Shown in pieces: positions 15,839-24,102 of a DNA stretch of 37,528 nucleotides. Source of the stretch: Mariaggregatimicrobium sp964498785 (GTDB taxonomy: Bacteria > Zhuqueibacterota > Zhuqueibacteria > Thermofontimicrobiales > Thiofontviventaceae); the NCBI GenBank assembly GCA_964498785.1, contig CAZCJL010000063.1:1-37528 (forward strand). The letters are read 5' to 3'. The position numbers were made by a program, and so were the translations under genes. Below the pieces are notes generated by a model. The model was not told the origin of the DNA. It did not search any database and worked only from the letters and a program-made list of their open reading frames with translations. Every line of letters begins with the position of its first letter. Position 1 is the stretch's first letter.

Positions 15839-18115
15839 ATGTATCAAGCCAGAAAAATAATTTTCACAAGTTGGCTTTTCATTTTACTGGTGCACCAAAA
15901 TATTCTCTCGCATGAAAAAGTTGTTCAAACCCAAAGATTGAAACTGACCGCTGATACGGTATCTGGTGCATTCCATCTCAACATAATTGATAATGACATT
16001 ACGATCTACATTCGCGGTATCTTTCTCGACCATTCCCTGCAACAAAATTTTCAAATAATTGATGATCGGCTTCAAAATGAAAATGTGGTGGTGGATTTTG
16101 AAATTACCGGCGAACGCTCTGTTGCGGTTACTTGCCGTGCACTGGATGAGGGAAATCATACTTTTGAAATCATTATCGAAAATCATGACGAGACCGATTA
16201 TTTTGAATATTATGGCGGCGGCGAACGTTATCGGGCGCTGAATCATCGCGGCTTCATTCTGCCAATGACAAGCACAAATCGCTGGCGAAATAAAGGGGTG
16301 GGTAGTTACAAACCGGTGCCGTTTGTGATGAGTACCCAGGGATATGGCGTTTGGGTTGATAATTACGTCCCTGGTACGTTTGATCTCCATGCAACGGATC
16401 GCTCTCAATTCGTGATCCGTTATCCGGTAAACGAGATGCGGGTTGTTTTCCTCGCCGGTCCGAAAATGACGGACATGCTCGATGAATTTACCCGATTAAC
16501 CGGTCGTCCGCGGGTGCCGCCGAAATGGGCGTTTGGTCTCTGGAAAAGCCGCAATGTGCATGAGCATCAGGACTCAGTCATGCTGGATATTGAAAGTCAT
16601 CGTAAATATGATATTCCTGCCAATGTGATTGTGCTGGACAGTCCCTGGGAATACGGCTATAATGATTTCCGTATCAACCGACAACAATTCCCGAATCCCG
16701 ATGTGATGTTCGACCGGATTGAGGAACTGGGGTTTTATACGTGTCTCTGGTTGACGCCGTTTATCAATTCTAAGAATGCACAGGATATGGTCGGTATCGA
16801 TTCTGTCTCATCCAATTACGAAGAAGCCGTGGAAAAGGGCGTATTGATTACGGATAAAAACGGAGATGTGGCGACGATGAAATGGTGGAAAGGCGAGGGC
16901 GGATTGATCGATTTCACCAATCCGAAAGCCCTGGACTGGTATCACCAGCAGCTTGAAAAGACACAGGCGTACCGGGCAAAAGCTTTTAAATGCGATGACG
17001 GCGAGGGAGACCTGGTTCCGGACGCAAAAGTCTTCGATGGCACATCGGTGGCTGCCATGAAAAACAAGTATTCGCTCCTTTATAATCAGGCGACTCAGGA
17101 ATATGTCGACAAATATCTGAATGGTGATGGCGTGTTGCTGGTGCGCAGCGGTTACAGCGGAAATCAGAAATATCCGTTTACATGGGCAGCGGATAACTCC
17201 GCAGACTTTTCCTATGCCGATGGATTGCCCACCGCAATTATTGCTACTCAAAATATGGGAATGTCCGGCGTACCAATGTATGGCGCTGATATCGCCGGAT
17301 ATTTTGGCGCGCAAACCAAAGAGCTGTTTTTACGCTGGACGCAATTCAGCGCGTTCACTCCGTTTTTCCAGATTCACATGATTTCCAATCTGGGACCCTG
17401 GGATTTTGACCAGGAGACTCTCGTAATTTTTCGCCGCTACGCGAAACTGCGTGTTCAATTATTTCCATATTTATATGAAGCTGTTTTGGAATCCCATCGA
17501 AACGGAATGCCGGTTGTGCGTCCTATGGCGCTTGCATTTCAGGACGATGAACAAGCGCGCAAGGAGATCTATCAGTTCATGTTCGGACCGAACATCATGG
17601 TCGCGCCGATTTACCAGAGCGGCACGCATCGCAATGTGTATTTACCGGAAGGAACATGGTTTGATTTCTGGAATGGCGAAAAATATGACGGGGGACAGAC
17701 GTTCGAGATTCATGCACCACTGCATAAAATTCCATTGTTTGTAAAAACCGGCGCCATCATTCCCATGCTTCCTGATGATATTGAAACACTGATTCCACGG
17801 CATGAAAATATGTCCCCGGAGATTAAAGCGATTGATGATGATTTGACGAGAATGTTGGAAGTCTTGCCCGGTGAAAAAGGCGTTCTGAAAACGTATGAAG
17901 GTGTATCAGCAAATTTCGACCAAAAAGCCGGGAAAACAATAGTGACCATAGGAACGGAAAAGGAACGCCCGATAGTGATTCGGCTTAGAAACCAAAAGAT
18001 TAAACTCGAACCGGAAAATGGAACAATCGATTATGATGAGAATGAACGAATGACTATTATTCGGCTGGAGCCGTTTCAGGGGGAAAGAAAGCTGACATGG
18101 ATTGAAAAAGAGTAA
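15839..18115 (+). CDS. Secreted GH31 family alpha-glycosidase
   Basis: The 758-residue protein has a signal peptide (IIFTSWLFILLVHQNILS) and a GH31 layout: an N-terminal beta-sandwich (about 30-215), a (beta/alpha)8 barrel (about 225-570) and C-terminal beta domains. The barrel begins with PPKWAFGLWKSRN and VLDSPWEYGYNDF. The nucleophile motif appears as FKCDDGEGD (D386 by alignment to KxDxGE), and the acid/base as WAADNSADF (D452). MSGVPMYGADIAGYFG and an IHMISNLGPWDFD substrate loop follow. Family members cut alpha-glucosides, alpha-xylosides, alpha-galactosides or sulfoquinovosides; I cannot choose among these. A MITE-like element begins three bases after the stop. Confidence 0.92.
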   Translation: MYQARKIIFTSWLFILLVHQNILSHEKVVQTQRLKLTADTVSGAFHLNIIDNDITIYIRGIFLDHSLQQNFQIIDDRLQNENVVVDFEITGERSVAVTCRALDEGNHTFEIIIENHDETDYFEYYGGGERYRALNHRGFILPMTSTNRWRNKGVGSYKPVPFVMSTQGYGVWVDNYVPGTFDLHATDRSQFVIRYPVNEMRVVFLAGPKMTDMLDEFTRLTGRPRVPPKWAFGLWKSRNVHEHQDSVMLDIESHRKYDIPANVIVLDSPWEYGYNDFRINRQQFPNPDVMFDRIEELGFYTCLWLTPFINSKNAQDMVGIDSVSSNYEEAVEKGVLITDKNGDVATMKWWKGEGGLIDFTNPKALDWYHQQLEKTQAYRAKAFKCDDGEGDLVPDAKVFDGTSVAAMKNKYSLLYNQATQEYVDKYLNGDGVLLVRSGYSGNQKYPFTWAADNSADFSYADGLPTAIIATQNMGMSGVPMYGADIAGYFGAQTKELFLRWTQFSAFTPFFQIHMISNLGPWDFDQETLVIFRRYAKLRVQLFPYLYEAVLESHRNGMPVVRPMALAFQDDEQARKEIYQFMFGPNIMVAPIYQSGTHRNVYLPEGTWFDFWNGEKYDGGQTFEIHAPLHKIPLFVKTGAIIPMLPDDIETLIPRHENMSPEIKAIDDDLTRMLEVLPGEKGVLKTYEGVSANFDQKAGKTIVTIGTEKERPIVIRLRNQKIKLEPENGTIDYDENERMTIIRLEPFQGERKLTWIEKE

Positions 18116-18118
18116 CTG

Positions 18119-18336
18119 TCTGGAGTGCAGCGCCTCTTCAGGGTGTCCAGGAACCGCTAAAACTCGAAAAATTGTCATTCTGAACGACCCCGCCTAAGCG
18201 GGGGAGTGAAGAATCTAACACCACGAAACTCAATAGAGACATAAATTTAGTGGTATGTGATTCTTCGTCGCTCCGCTCCTCAGAATGACATTTTTCTGAG
18301 TTCGTGGACAGATTCTCTTTGCGCTGCGTGCAATCC
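18119..18336. repeat. MITE-like element, core 2, copy 1
   Basis: This non-coding element starts right after the GH31 stop. Left terminal repeat 18119-18154 (GGAGTGCAG ... GTGTCCAGGAAC) and right terminal repeat 18300-18336 (GTTCGTGGACA ... GTGCAATCC) are inverted copies of the ends used by the core-1 elements. The core is different: TGTCATTCTGA pairs with TCAGAATGACA, enclosing ACACCACGAA and GTGGTATG arms and a CCCCGCCTAAGCGGGG hairpin. The right end abuts the next element. Confidence 0.75.
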
Positions 18337-18511
18337 ATAAACAGGTTGTCCAGGAACTACCCTTGCGAAGGTTTTTCAAAACGGGACAAGCTGTATATCG
18401 AAATAAATTCACGAAATTCTCTATATATTGTATTAATGCTAAACCTTCGCAAGGGTTTTCCCGACGATATCAAAGTTCCTGGACACGTTCTAAAGGGATT
18501 GCACTCCGGAA
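18323..18511. repeat. MITE-like element, core 1, copy B
   Basis: This copy is inverted relative to copy A at 3955-4144 and highly similar through the core: ACCCTTGCGAAGGTTT near 18359-18374, partner AAACCTTCGCAAGGGT at 18441-18456, with shared ACGGGACAAGCTGTAT and CCGACGATATCAAAG stretches. The left terminal repeat overlaps the right end of the core-2 element, and the right terminal repeat is 18475-18511. With its neighbour it forms a composite block of about 390 bp bounded by inverted repeats. Confidence 0.8.
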
Positions 18512-18569
18512 GGAAAAAATGATGGACTATGAAAATCATATAATTTAATATAAAACATGGAGGTGTGTA

Positions 18570-21023
18570 ATGAAGTTGAAAACAGCTTTAATCATGATGT
18601 TTGTCTTCTCAATTGCATTTATGACGTGCACCAAAGTTGAAGAGCAAGAACCCACCGACCGGACGCTGCGAACCGGGGTTCCATTTGATCATCAGATTTT
18701 GGAGGATATTGATGCCCGACATCCCTTTGTTACAGATGTAAACAAGGATGGGCAGAATGACGTGATCATCATCACAAATTATGGCGGAGCAAATAACTAT
18801 GATTCAAAAACAGATAAAGTCCTTTCCTGGTATGAAGCTCCGGACTGGATTCGGCATGATGTTCTGACCTTGAATTATTCATCCTGTGGAATGGCAATCG
18901 GAGATGTGGATGGCGATGGTGATATTGACGTGATTGGCAGAGATATTGAACCGGGAGCAGAAAATGCAGATGGCTGGACTATCTGGATTGAAAATCCGCT
19001 TCCGGACGGAAATCCGGCAACTGGTACCTGGAACCGACATCCGATTGGACAGAGCGAATATCCCAAAGAAATCCATGTCGCTGATTTTAATAATGATGGA
19101 GCGCTGGATGTTGCCGGACGGACGCACGATAAATTATTTGTCTGGATGCAAACCAATGCCGATGTATGGTCGCTGCGTGAATTGGCAATCCCGCCGTTTG
19201 ATGGTCTCTATTGCGGCGATCTGGATCGGGATGGGGATGATGATGCAATTCTCAATGGCTACTGGCTGGAATCGCCTGAAAATCCGTTGAATGACAAATG
19301 GGAACTGCACAATATTGATGAAAAATGGTACAATCAGACTGAAAATAGCTGGGCCGCGAATAACAGCAAGATCGCTCTGGCAGATATCGACGAAGACGGC
19401 TGTGTGGATGTGGTTATTTCGCAGGCAGAGATGCCGGCGTTTCCGGTGTCCTGGTATAAAGCGCCGCTCGATGCCACTGAGGATGCGTGGGTGGAACACG
19501 TGATCGGGCAGGTCAACTGGTGCCACAGCCTTGAAGTTGAGGATATGGATAACGATGGCGACCTTGATGTCGTTGCCGGAGAACTGACGCATGGACATGA
19601 TCCGGCGCCGTATCTTCCGCACAAAGTTGTGACATTTCTAAATCAGGGAGAAGCGACAAAATGGGATCGCCATCTTGTCTGGTATGAGCAGAGTATTTCG
19701 GATGTGGGAATTTACGGTTTCAAAATTGGTGATATACATAATGATGGGGATATTGATATTGTGGGCCCCAGAAATTTCAATTTTGGTCCGATTGATATGT
19801 ACGTTAACAAAACCAGCGATCACAAATTACCGCTGGATAAATTCACGTATATTGAAGTGGACAGCACCCGCCAGAAATGGGGCGATTGGGAAGACCCATC
19901 CTGGCTTCGTTATTTCGGACTTGATTTTCCGGATGTGGATTTCAATGGTTACAAGGAAATTCTTGCCGGACGTTATTTATATGTCAATCCAGTCGGAGAT
20001 ATGACAGGTGACTGGAAACGGTCTGATTTGGGTATGAATATCGACGGCATGATCGCTGTGGATGTGGATGGCGATAAATGGTGTGATGTGATCGGCACCC
20101 GGCTGCCAGATGTCTACTGGCTTGAAACCGATGACTGGCGGGCGGGGAGTAACTGGAATAAGTATAAAATTGCAGAATTGCCTCCGTCAGGTCATGTGAA
20201 CGGACAGGGGTATGAGGTTGCGCCAATTGTTCCGGGTGGCAAACCGGAAATTTTACTGGCGACCGGTGAGGGCACATTTTATCTGGAAATTCCGGTGGAT
20301 CCGGAACGTGGCAACTGGCCCAAAACGCAAATTAATGACAATGCTTCTGAGGAAGGAATTGGTATCGGTGACATCAATAGAGACGGTTTTCTGGATATTG
20401 CTGTCCCCACAAAAACGCACGATGAAAAAGGCAAGCAACAGGTTGCCTGGTTTGAAAATCCCAAAGACGGATCAGGGAATTGGAAAATGTATGTTGTCGG
20501 AGTAACCGAAACTCATGCGGACCGTGTAAAAATAGCGGACATGAATGGCGATGGCAGAGCCGATGTTGTAGTCACAGAAGAACGTCATCCTGGCAAAGAA
20601 CCGGACGCCAGTCTGTTCTGGTATGAAGCGCCGGCTGATATCAAAGAAGGCGAATGGATTCGGCATAAATTGGTCACCCAGTATTCCATGAACAATCTGG
20701 ATGTGGCAGACATGGACCGGGATGGCGACCCGGATATCATCACCTGCGAACATAAAGGACTTTATCGTTTGCAGATTTGGGAAAATGACGGTAACGGCAA
20801 TTTTGCTCTGCATGAAATTGATAGCGGAAAGGAAAGCCATCTCGGCGCTCAGATTGTTGATCTGGATGGCGACGGCGACCTTGATATCGTCAGTATTGCA
20901 TGGGATAAATGGAAATATCTGCACGTCTGGCGCAACGACGCTCTTTCCAATCCAAAACTGGATTATATCTGGTATAATCCGGAAATGCAGGAAGCGGCGA
21001 AAGCGCAACAAGCAGCGGACTGA
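18570..21023 (+). CDS. Double seven-bladed FG-GAP propeller, probable lipoprotein
   Basis: The 817-residue protein has a short lipoprotein-like signal ending in FMTC (Cys20), although the lipobox is weak. Fourteen FG-GAP/VCBS units are visible in two sets of seven. The first set (about 35-425) includes GDVDGDGDIDVIGRD, ADFNNDGALDVAGRT and EDMDNDGDLDVVAGE. The second (about 430-805) includes VDVDGDKWCDVIGTR, GDINRDGFLDIAVPT and VDLDGDGDLDIVSIA. Two calcium-binding propellers in tandem are expected on the cell surface or in the periplasm. The first is a clear paralog of the propeller at 11880, sharing WYEAP, LNG(F/Y)W(I/L)E and a conserved HSL-V-D-DNDGD block. A strong GGAGGT site precedes the ATG. 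Role inferred: glycan binding or an uncharacterised lyase/hydrolase. Confidence 0.88.
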   Translation: MKLKTALIMMFVFSIAFMTCTKVEEQEPTDRTLRTGVPFDHQILEDIDARHPFVTDVNKDGQNDVIIITNYGGANNYDSKTDKVLSWYEAPDWIRHDVLTLNYSSCGMAIGDVDGDGDIDVIGRDIEPGAENADGWTIWIENPLPDGNPATGTWNRHPIGQSEYPKEIHVADFNNDGALDVAGRTHDKLFVWMQTNADVWSLRELAIPPFDGLYCGDLDRDGDDDAILNGYWLESPENPLNDKWELHNIDEKWYNQTENSWAANNSKIALADIDEDGCVDVVISQAEMPAFPVSWYKAPLDATEDAWVEHVIGQVNWCHSLEVEDMDNDGDLDVVAGELTHGHDPAPYLPHKVVTFLNQGEATKWDRHLVWYEQSISDVGIYGFKIGDIHNDGDIDIVGPRNFNFGPIDMYVNKTSDHKLPLDKFTYIEVDSTRQKWGDWEDPSWLRYFGLDFPDVDFNGYKEILAGRYLYVNPVGDMTGDWKRSDLGMNIDGMIAVDVDGDKWCDVIGTRLPDVYWLETDDWRAGSNWNKYKIAELPPSGHVNGQGYEVAPIVPGGKPEILLATGEGTFYLEIPVDPERGNWPKTQINDNASEEGIGIGDINRDGFLDIAVPTKTHDEKGKQQVAWFENPKDGSGNWKMYVVGVTETHADRVKIADMNGDGRADVVVTEERHPGKEPDASLFWYEAPADIKEGEWIRHKLVTQYSMNNLDVADMDRDGDPDIITCEHKGLYRLQIWENDGNGNFALHEIDSGKESHLGAQIVDLDGDGDLDIVSIAWDKWKYLHVWRNDALSNPKLDYIWYNPEMQEAAKAQQAAD

Positions 21024-21039
21024 GCTGATCGTTACATCT

Positions 21040-21503
21040 CGTGCGTACGCTTTGCGTCCTGATTTTGGTGACGAGGCAGAGAATGGATTACGACGCAAAG
21101 CGTCGATGGAGGTATTCCCACGTAAAACGTGGGAACGAGCTTTGTTGCTGAGGCATTTCAACGAAACACGTGGTGAAGAGACATGTATTTACTCGTGCGT
21201 ACGCTTTGCGTGCGCACGTATCTTATGACGCTTTGCGTCCTGATTTTGGTGACGAGGCAGAGAATGGATTACGACGCAAAGCGTCGATGGAGGTATTCCC
21301 ACGTAAAACGTGGGAACGAGCTTTGTTGCTGAGGCATTTCAACGAAACACGTGGTGAAGAGACATGTATTTACTCGTGCGTACGCTTTGCGTGCGCACGT
21401 ATCTTATGACGCTTTGCGTCCTGATTTTGGTGACGAGGCAGAGAATGGATTACGACGCAAAGCGTCGATGGAGGTATTCCCACGTAAAACGTGGGAACGA
21501 GTA
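21040..21503. repeat. 181-bp tandem repeat array, about 2.6 units
   Basis: The sequence from GATTTTGGTGACGAGG recurs at 21061, 21242 and 21423, a period of exactly 181 bases, with essentially no differences between units. Each unit contains hairpins with 3-base loops: GACGC-AAA-GCGTC, TTCCCACGT-AAA-ACGTGGGAA, and a longer imperfect one around GTACGC-TTT-GCGTGCGCAC. The third unit stops after the TTCCCACGT hairpin. Open frames across the array are by-products of repetition without ribosome sites. Near-identical units suggest recent expansion. The stretch lies between a propeller gene and an oxidoreductase gene. Confidence 0.9.
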
Positions 21504-21555
21504 ACGAGTTAGCGTCGCTACAAGACAATCAGGTAAAATCATACTGGAGTGAAAA

Positions 21556-22839
21556 TTGGCAAAATTATCAAAGAAACCGGTAACAGCGATTATTGTCGGA
21601 GCGGGACATCGGGGGATGGTCTATGCTTCATACTCTCTGGAACATCCGGAGCGACTGAAAATTGTGGGCGTCGCGGATCCTAATCCGATTCGGCGACAGC
21701 AGGTTCGGGATTTGTATGGATTCCCGGAAGAAAGCTGTTACGAATCGGCAGAGGAGCTGGCAACCCGTCCGCAATTTGCAGATGCGGTGATTAACGGGAC
21801 CATGGACCATCAGCACGTCAGCACGTCGATTCCGTTGTTGAAACGGGGGTATCATATTTTACTGGAAAAACCCATCTGTCAAACAGCGGAAGATCTTTCG
21901 CTGCTGGTGAAAACAGCGCTGGAGACCGGACGTAAAGTTATGGTTTGCCATGTCCTGCGCTTTGCACCTTTTTATCGGAAGATCAAAGAAATCGTTGTCA
22001 GCGGCGCAATTGGCGAGATAATCAACATCGGAACAATTGAAGAAGTGAGTTATCATCATACTGCTGTGGCATTTGTACGCGGGAAGTGGCGCCAGCGAAA
22101 GACAAATCCCATCATGTTGGCAAAATGCTGCCATGACCTGGACTTGATCTGCTGGTTTAATAGCGGTGTGCGTCCTCGGGTTGTATCGAGTGTTGGCGGA
22201 TTATCCATTTTTCGCAGCGAAAACGCGTCTTTGGGTTCGGGAGAGCGTTGTCTGGTGGATTGCCAAATTGAGGAAACATGTAAATATTCAGCAAAGAAAA
22301 ATTACGTGGATTATGATTTCTGGGATTTTTATGCGTGGGATTCTATTGAGCATATATCGAATCCGACACGAGAGGATAAGTTAAAATCCTTGCGCACAGA
22401 TAATCCCTTTGGGCGCTGCGTGTGGCGCTGCGATAATGATGTGATGGATCATCAATCCGTATTAATTGAATTTGAAAACGGATCGGTTGCCAACCATCAA
22501 CTGATATGCGCCACGCCGAAAGGAGATCGCCGTATTCATTTGATGGGCACAGAGGGCGAAATATTCGGATTTATGAAAGAAGGCACATTCGTCCTGCGTA
22601 AACCGCAATTTAAGGAATGCTGCGATTTTACAGATCAACATTTCGATGTCAATGTTACCGGAGATATGCACGGCGGTGGTGATTTACGATTGGTGGACGA
22701 TTTTGTCAGCGTTCTGCGGGGCGAGCAGCCATCTGTTTCGACAACGGATTTATTTGATTCGGTGAACAGTCATCTCATCGCATTCGCGGCTGATGAAGCC
22801 ATGTTGAATCGAAAATGTGTGAATGTCGAAGAATTGTAG
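21556..22839 (+). CDS. Gfo/Idh/MocA family NAD(P)-dependent oxidoreductase
   Basis: This 427-residue cytoplasmic protein starts with a Rossmann fold (AIIVGAGHRGMVYA). It continues with VADPNPIRRQQV and the family EKP motif (LLEKPICQTAEDL), and has the alpha/beta C-terminal domain of Gfo/Idh/MocA enzymes, including a conserved KCCHDLDLICWF stretch. Such enzymes oxidise or epimerise sugars, inositols or glycosides with NAD(P). The start is TTG at 21556, supported by GGAG six bases upstream; the next in-frame ATG would remove the nucleotide-binding loop. It lies downstream of the tandem repeat and upstream of the lipoprotein/glycosidase group. The exact substrate cannot be read from sequence. 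Confidence 0.92.
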   Translation: MAKLSKKPVTAIIVGAGHRGMVYASYSLEHPERLKIVGVADPNPIRRQQVRDLYGFPEESCYESAEELATRPQFADAVINGTMDHQHVSTSIPLLKRGYHILLEKPICQTAEDLSLLVKTALETGRKVMVCHVLRFAPFYRKIKEIVVSGAIGEIINIGTIEEVSYHHTAVAFVRGKWRQRKTNPIMLAKCCHDLDLICWFNSGVRPRVVSSVGGLSIFRSENASLGSGERCLVDCQIEETCKYSAKKNYVDYDFWDFYAWDSIEHISNPTREDKLKSLRTDNPFGRCVWRCDNDVMDHQSVLIEFENGSVANHQLICATPKGDRRIHLMGTEGEIFGFMKEGTFVLRKPQFKECCDFTDQHFDVNVTGDMHGGGDLRLVDDFVSVLRGEQPSVSTTDLFDSVNSHLIAFAADEAMLNRKCVNVEEL

Positions 22840-22854
22840 GAAATCGTTTTACAG

Positions 22855-22925
22855 AACACGGATGAGCCTCCATAAAGATTGGCGGACGTTCCGCACAGAT
22901 GACACGGATTTTCGCGGATAAATAT
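22855..22925. repeat. Short CACGGAT/CACAGAT-type interspersed repeat
   Basis: Just after the oxidoreductase gene, CACGGATGAGCC, GCACAGATGACACGGAT and CGCGGAT words occur in quick succession. A similar low-complexity GATTACGCGGATTACGCAG block lies at 28160-28226. These are non-coding interspersed repeats of unknown role. Confidence 0.4.
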
Positions 22926-22931
22926 ACGGTA

Positions 22932-23142
22932 GACATGTGCTATCCATAGACAGTGTGTACAAGAACCGCGAAAACTTGTCATTCTGAATGCGCCGTCTTT
23001 TTGGTGCATGAAGAATCTAACACCACGAAGCCAAATAAAGACAAACGCTTAGTGGTATGATCCGCCTCAGGCGAATTCGTCTCCCGCCGGGCGGGGATCC
23101 TTAGAATGACACAAATATTAGTTCGTGGACAGGCTCTAGACG
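22932..23142. repeat. MITE-like element, core 2, copy 2
   Basis: The left end (22932-22966, with ATCCATAGACAG and CAAGAAC) matches the left end of the core-1 element at 18323. The right end (from 23121, GTTCGTGGACAGGCTCTAGA) matches the shared terminal repeat. The core has TTGTCATTCTGAA and TTAGAATGACA arms with ACACCACGAA and AGTGGTATGATCCGCC inside, as at 18119-18336. It fills most of the 327-base gap before the lipoprotein gene. Confidence 0.72.
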
Positions 23143-23166
23143 ATTAACAAAGGATTTGAAGTCAAA

Positions 23167-24102
23167 ATGATAAAACAATTCACAAAAGTGCTGCTCCTGT
23201 CATCACTGGTTTTTATATGTTGTGGGGATCAGGATGACTGGGGAAAAGCAGAGGTCAGTAGCGATGCGGACGGACATTACGTCGTAACTCTGGAAAACAG
23301 TCAACTGTTTCTGGAATACGGTTATCGAAATGTTGAAAATGTTGGCGAAGGGATGCTTCGAAAATTCTATTTGAAAAAGTATCCGGAGGAAAATATTCCC
23401 CACACAATGGAAGGCGCAGCGCATCGGGGTGTGATTCAGAATGCGGAAATCATTCATGATGAATCAAAAAGAAAAACAGTTCGGATCGAATGGGCGCCAC
23501 AGGTTGGGATTAAGGAGAAATACAATCGACCTGCCGTCACTGAAATTTCAATATTTCCTGACAGCAGGTATTTTCAGCTCGATTACAAGTCATTTTGTTA
23601 TCCCCATATTTGTGACATCGGACATCCGGGCGGACTCGCTTTTAAACGTGCGGCTGATACCACGGCTCAGGGGAAGTACGTTATTTACGGTGCAGAAGCA
23701 TGGCAACAAAAACGTGAAGAGATGGATGCACCTGACCTGCGACAGCACGAAAATCCGCATCACCAGTTGACAAATGATCTCTATCCCTGTTATCCAAATC
23801 TGCTGATTGACAAAGGGTGGATCGATGTATCAGAAAATCCATTAAGTTACAAAGGCTGGTACATCATGGGCGTTTATCACCCGGAAAACGGTCGTGGATT
23901 TGGCAGGGTGATTCCGGTGAAAGAAGTGCCTGTCATTAAATTGCTCTGGGGAAAAGGGTTTGAGTATTTTCCATTTTGGAATGAGATTGGCGCGACGAAA
24001 CCGTTCACATCGTTTATGTTCGCTGTGACGGACGGTCCGGAGGACATCATTCTGCTTGGTAAAAAATTAGTGGATAAAATTACTGTGAAAAAGGAAGAGT
24101 AA
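23167..24102 (+). CDS. Lipoprotein of an uncharacterised, locally duplicated family
   Basis: This 311-residue protein has a lipoprotein signal (LLLSSLVFICC, with Cys18/19). I do not recognise a characterised family. It is clearly related to the lipoprotein at 26380: both begin CG/CA, then DDWGKAEV or ENWGDVKI, and share V-LENS-L, NAEII-(D/E)--(K/H)(R/Q)KTVR, a YVIYGAE-W or YAIYGAE-W block, DLYP-Y, LSYKGW-I-G and a C-terminal glycine-rich segment. The mature part looks beta-rich. It overlaps the glycosidase gene by one base (TAATG), so the two are translationally coupled. A role in binding or processing the same oligosaccharide, possibly as a lyase or sugar-binding lipoprotein, is inferred from context only. 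Confidence 0.8.
   Translation: MIKQFTKVLLLSSLVFICCGDQDDWGKAEVSSDADGHYVVTLENSQLFLEYGYRNVENVGEGMLRKFYLKKYPEENIPHTMEGAAHRGVIQNAEIIHDESKRKTVRIEWAPQVGIKEKYNRPAVTEISIFPDSRYFQLDYKSFCYPHICDIGHPGGLAFKRAADTTAQGKYVIYGAEAWQQKREEMDAPDLRQHENPHHQLTNDLYPCYPNLLIDKGWIDVSENPLSYKGWYIMGVYHPENGRGFGRVIPVKEVPVIKLLWGKGFEYFPFWNEIGATKPFTSFMFAVTDGPEDIILLGKKLVDKITVKKEE

Noticed and set aside
21170..21409. Open frame of 79 codons across the tandem repeat
   Set aside because: It follows the repeat period exactly, has no ribosome site, and the same peptide recurs with each unit, so it is a by-product of the repeat.
21040..21503. Possible CRISPR array in the periodic region
   Set aside because: The whole 181-base unit repeats, including what would be spacers, and no cas gene is near. 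It is a plain tandem repeat.
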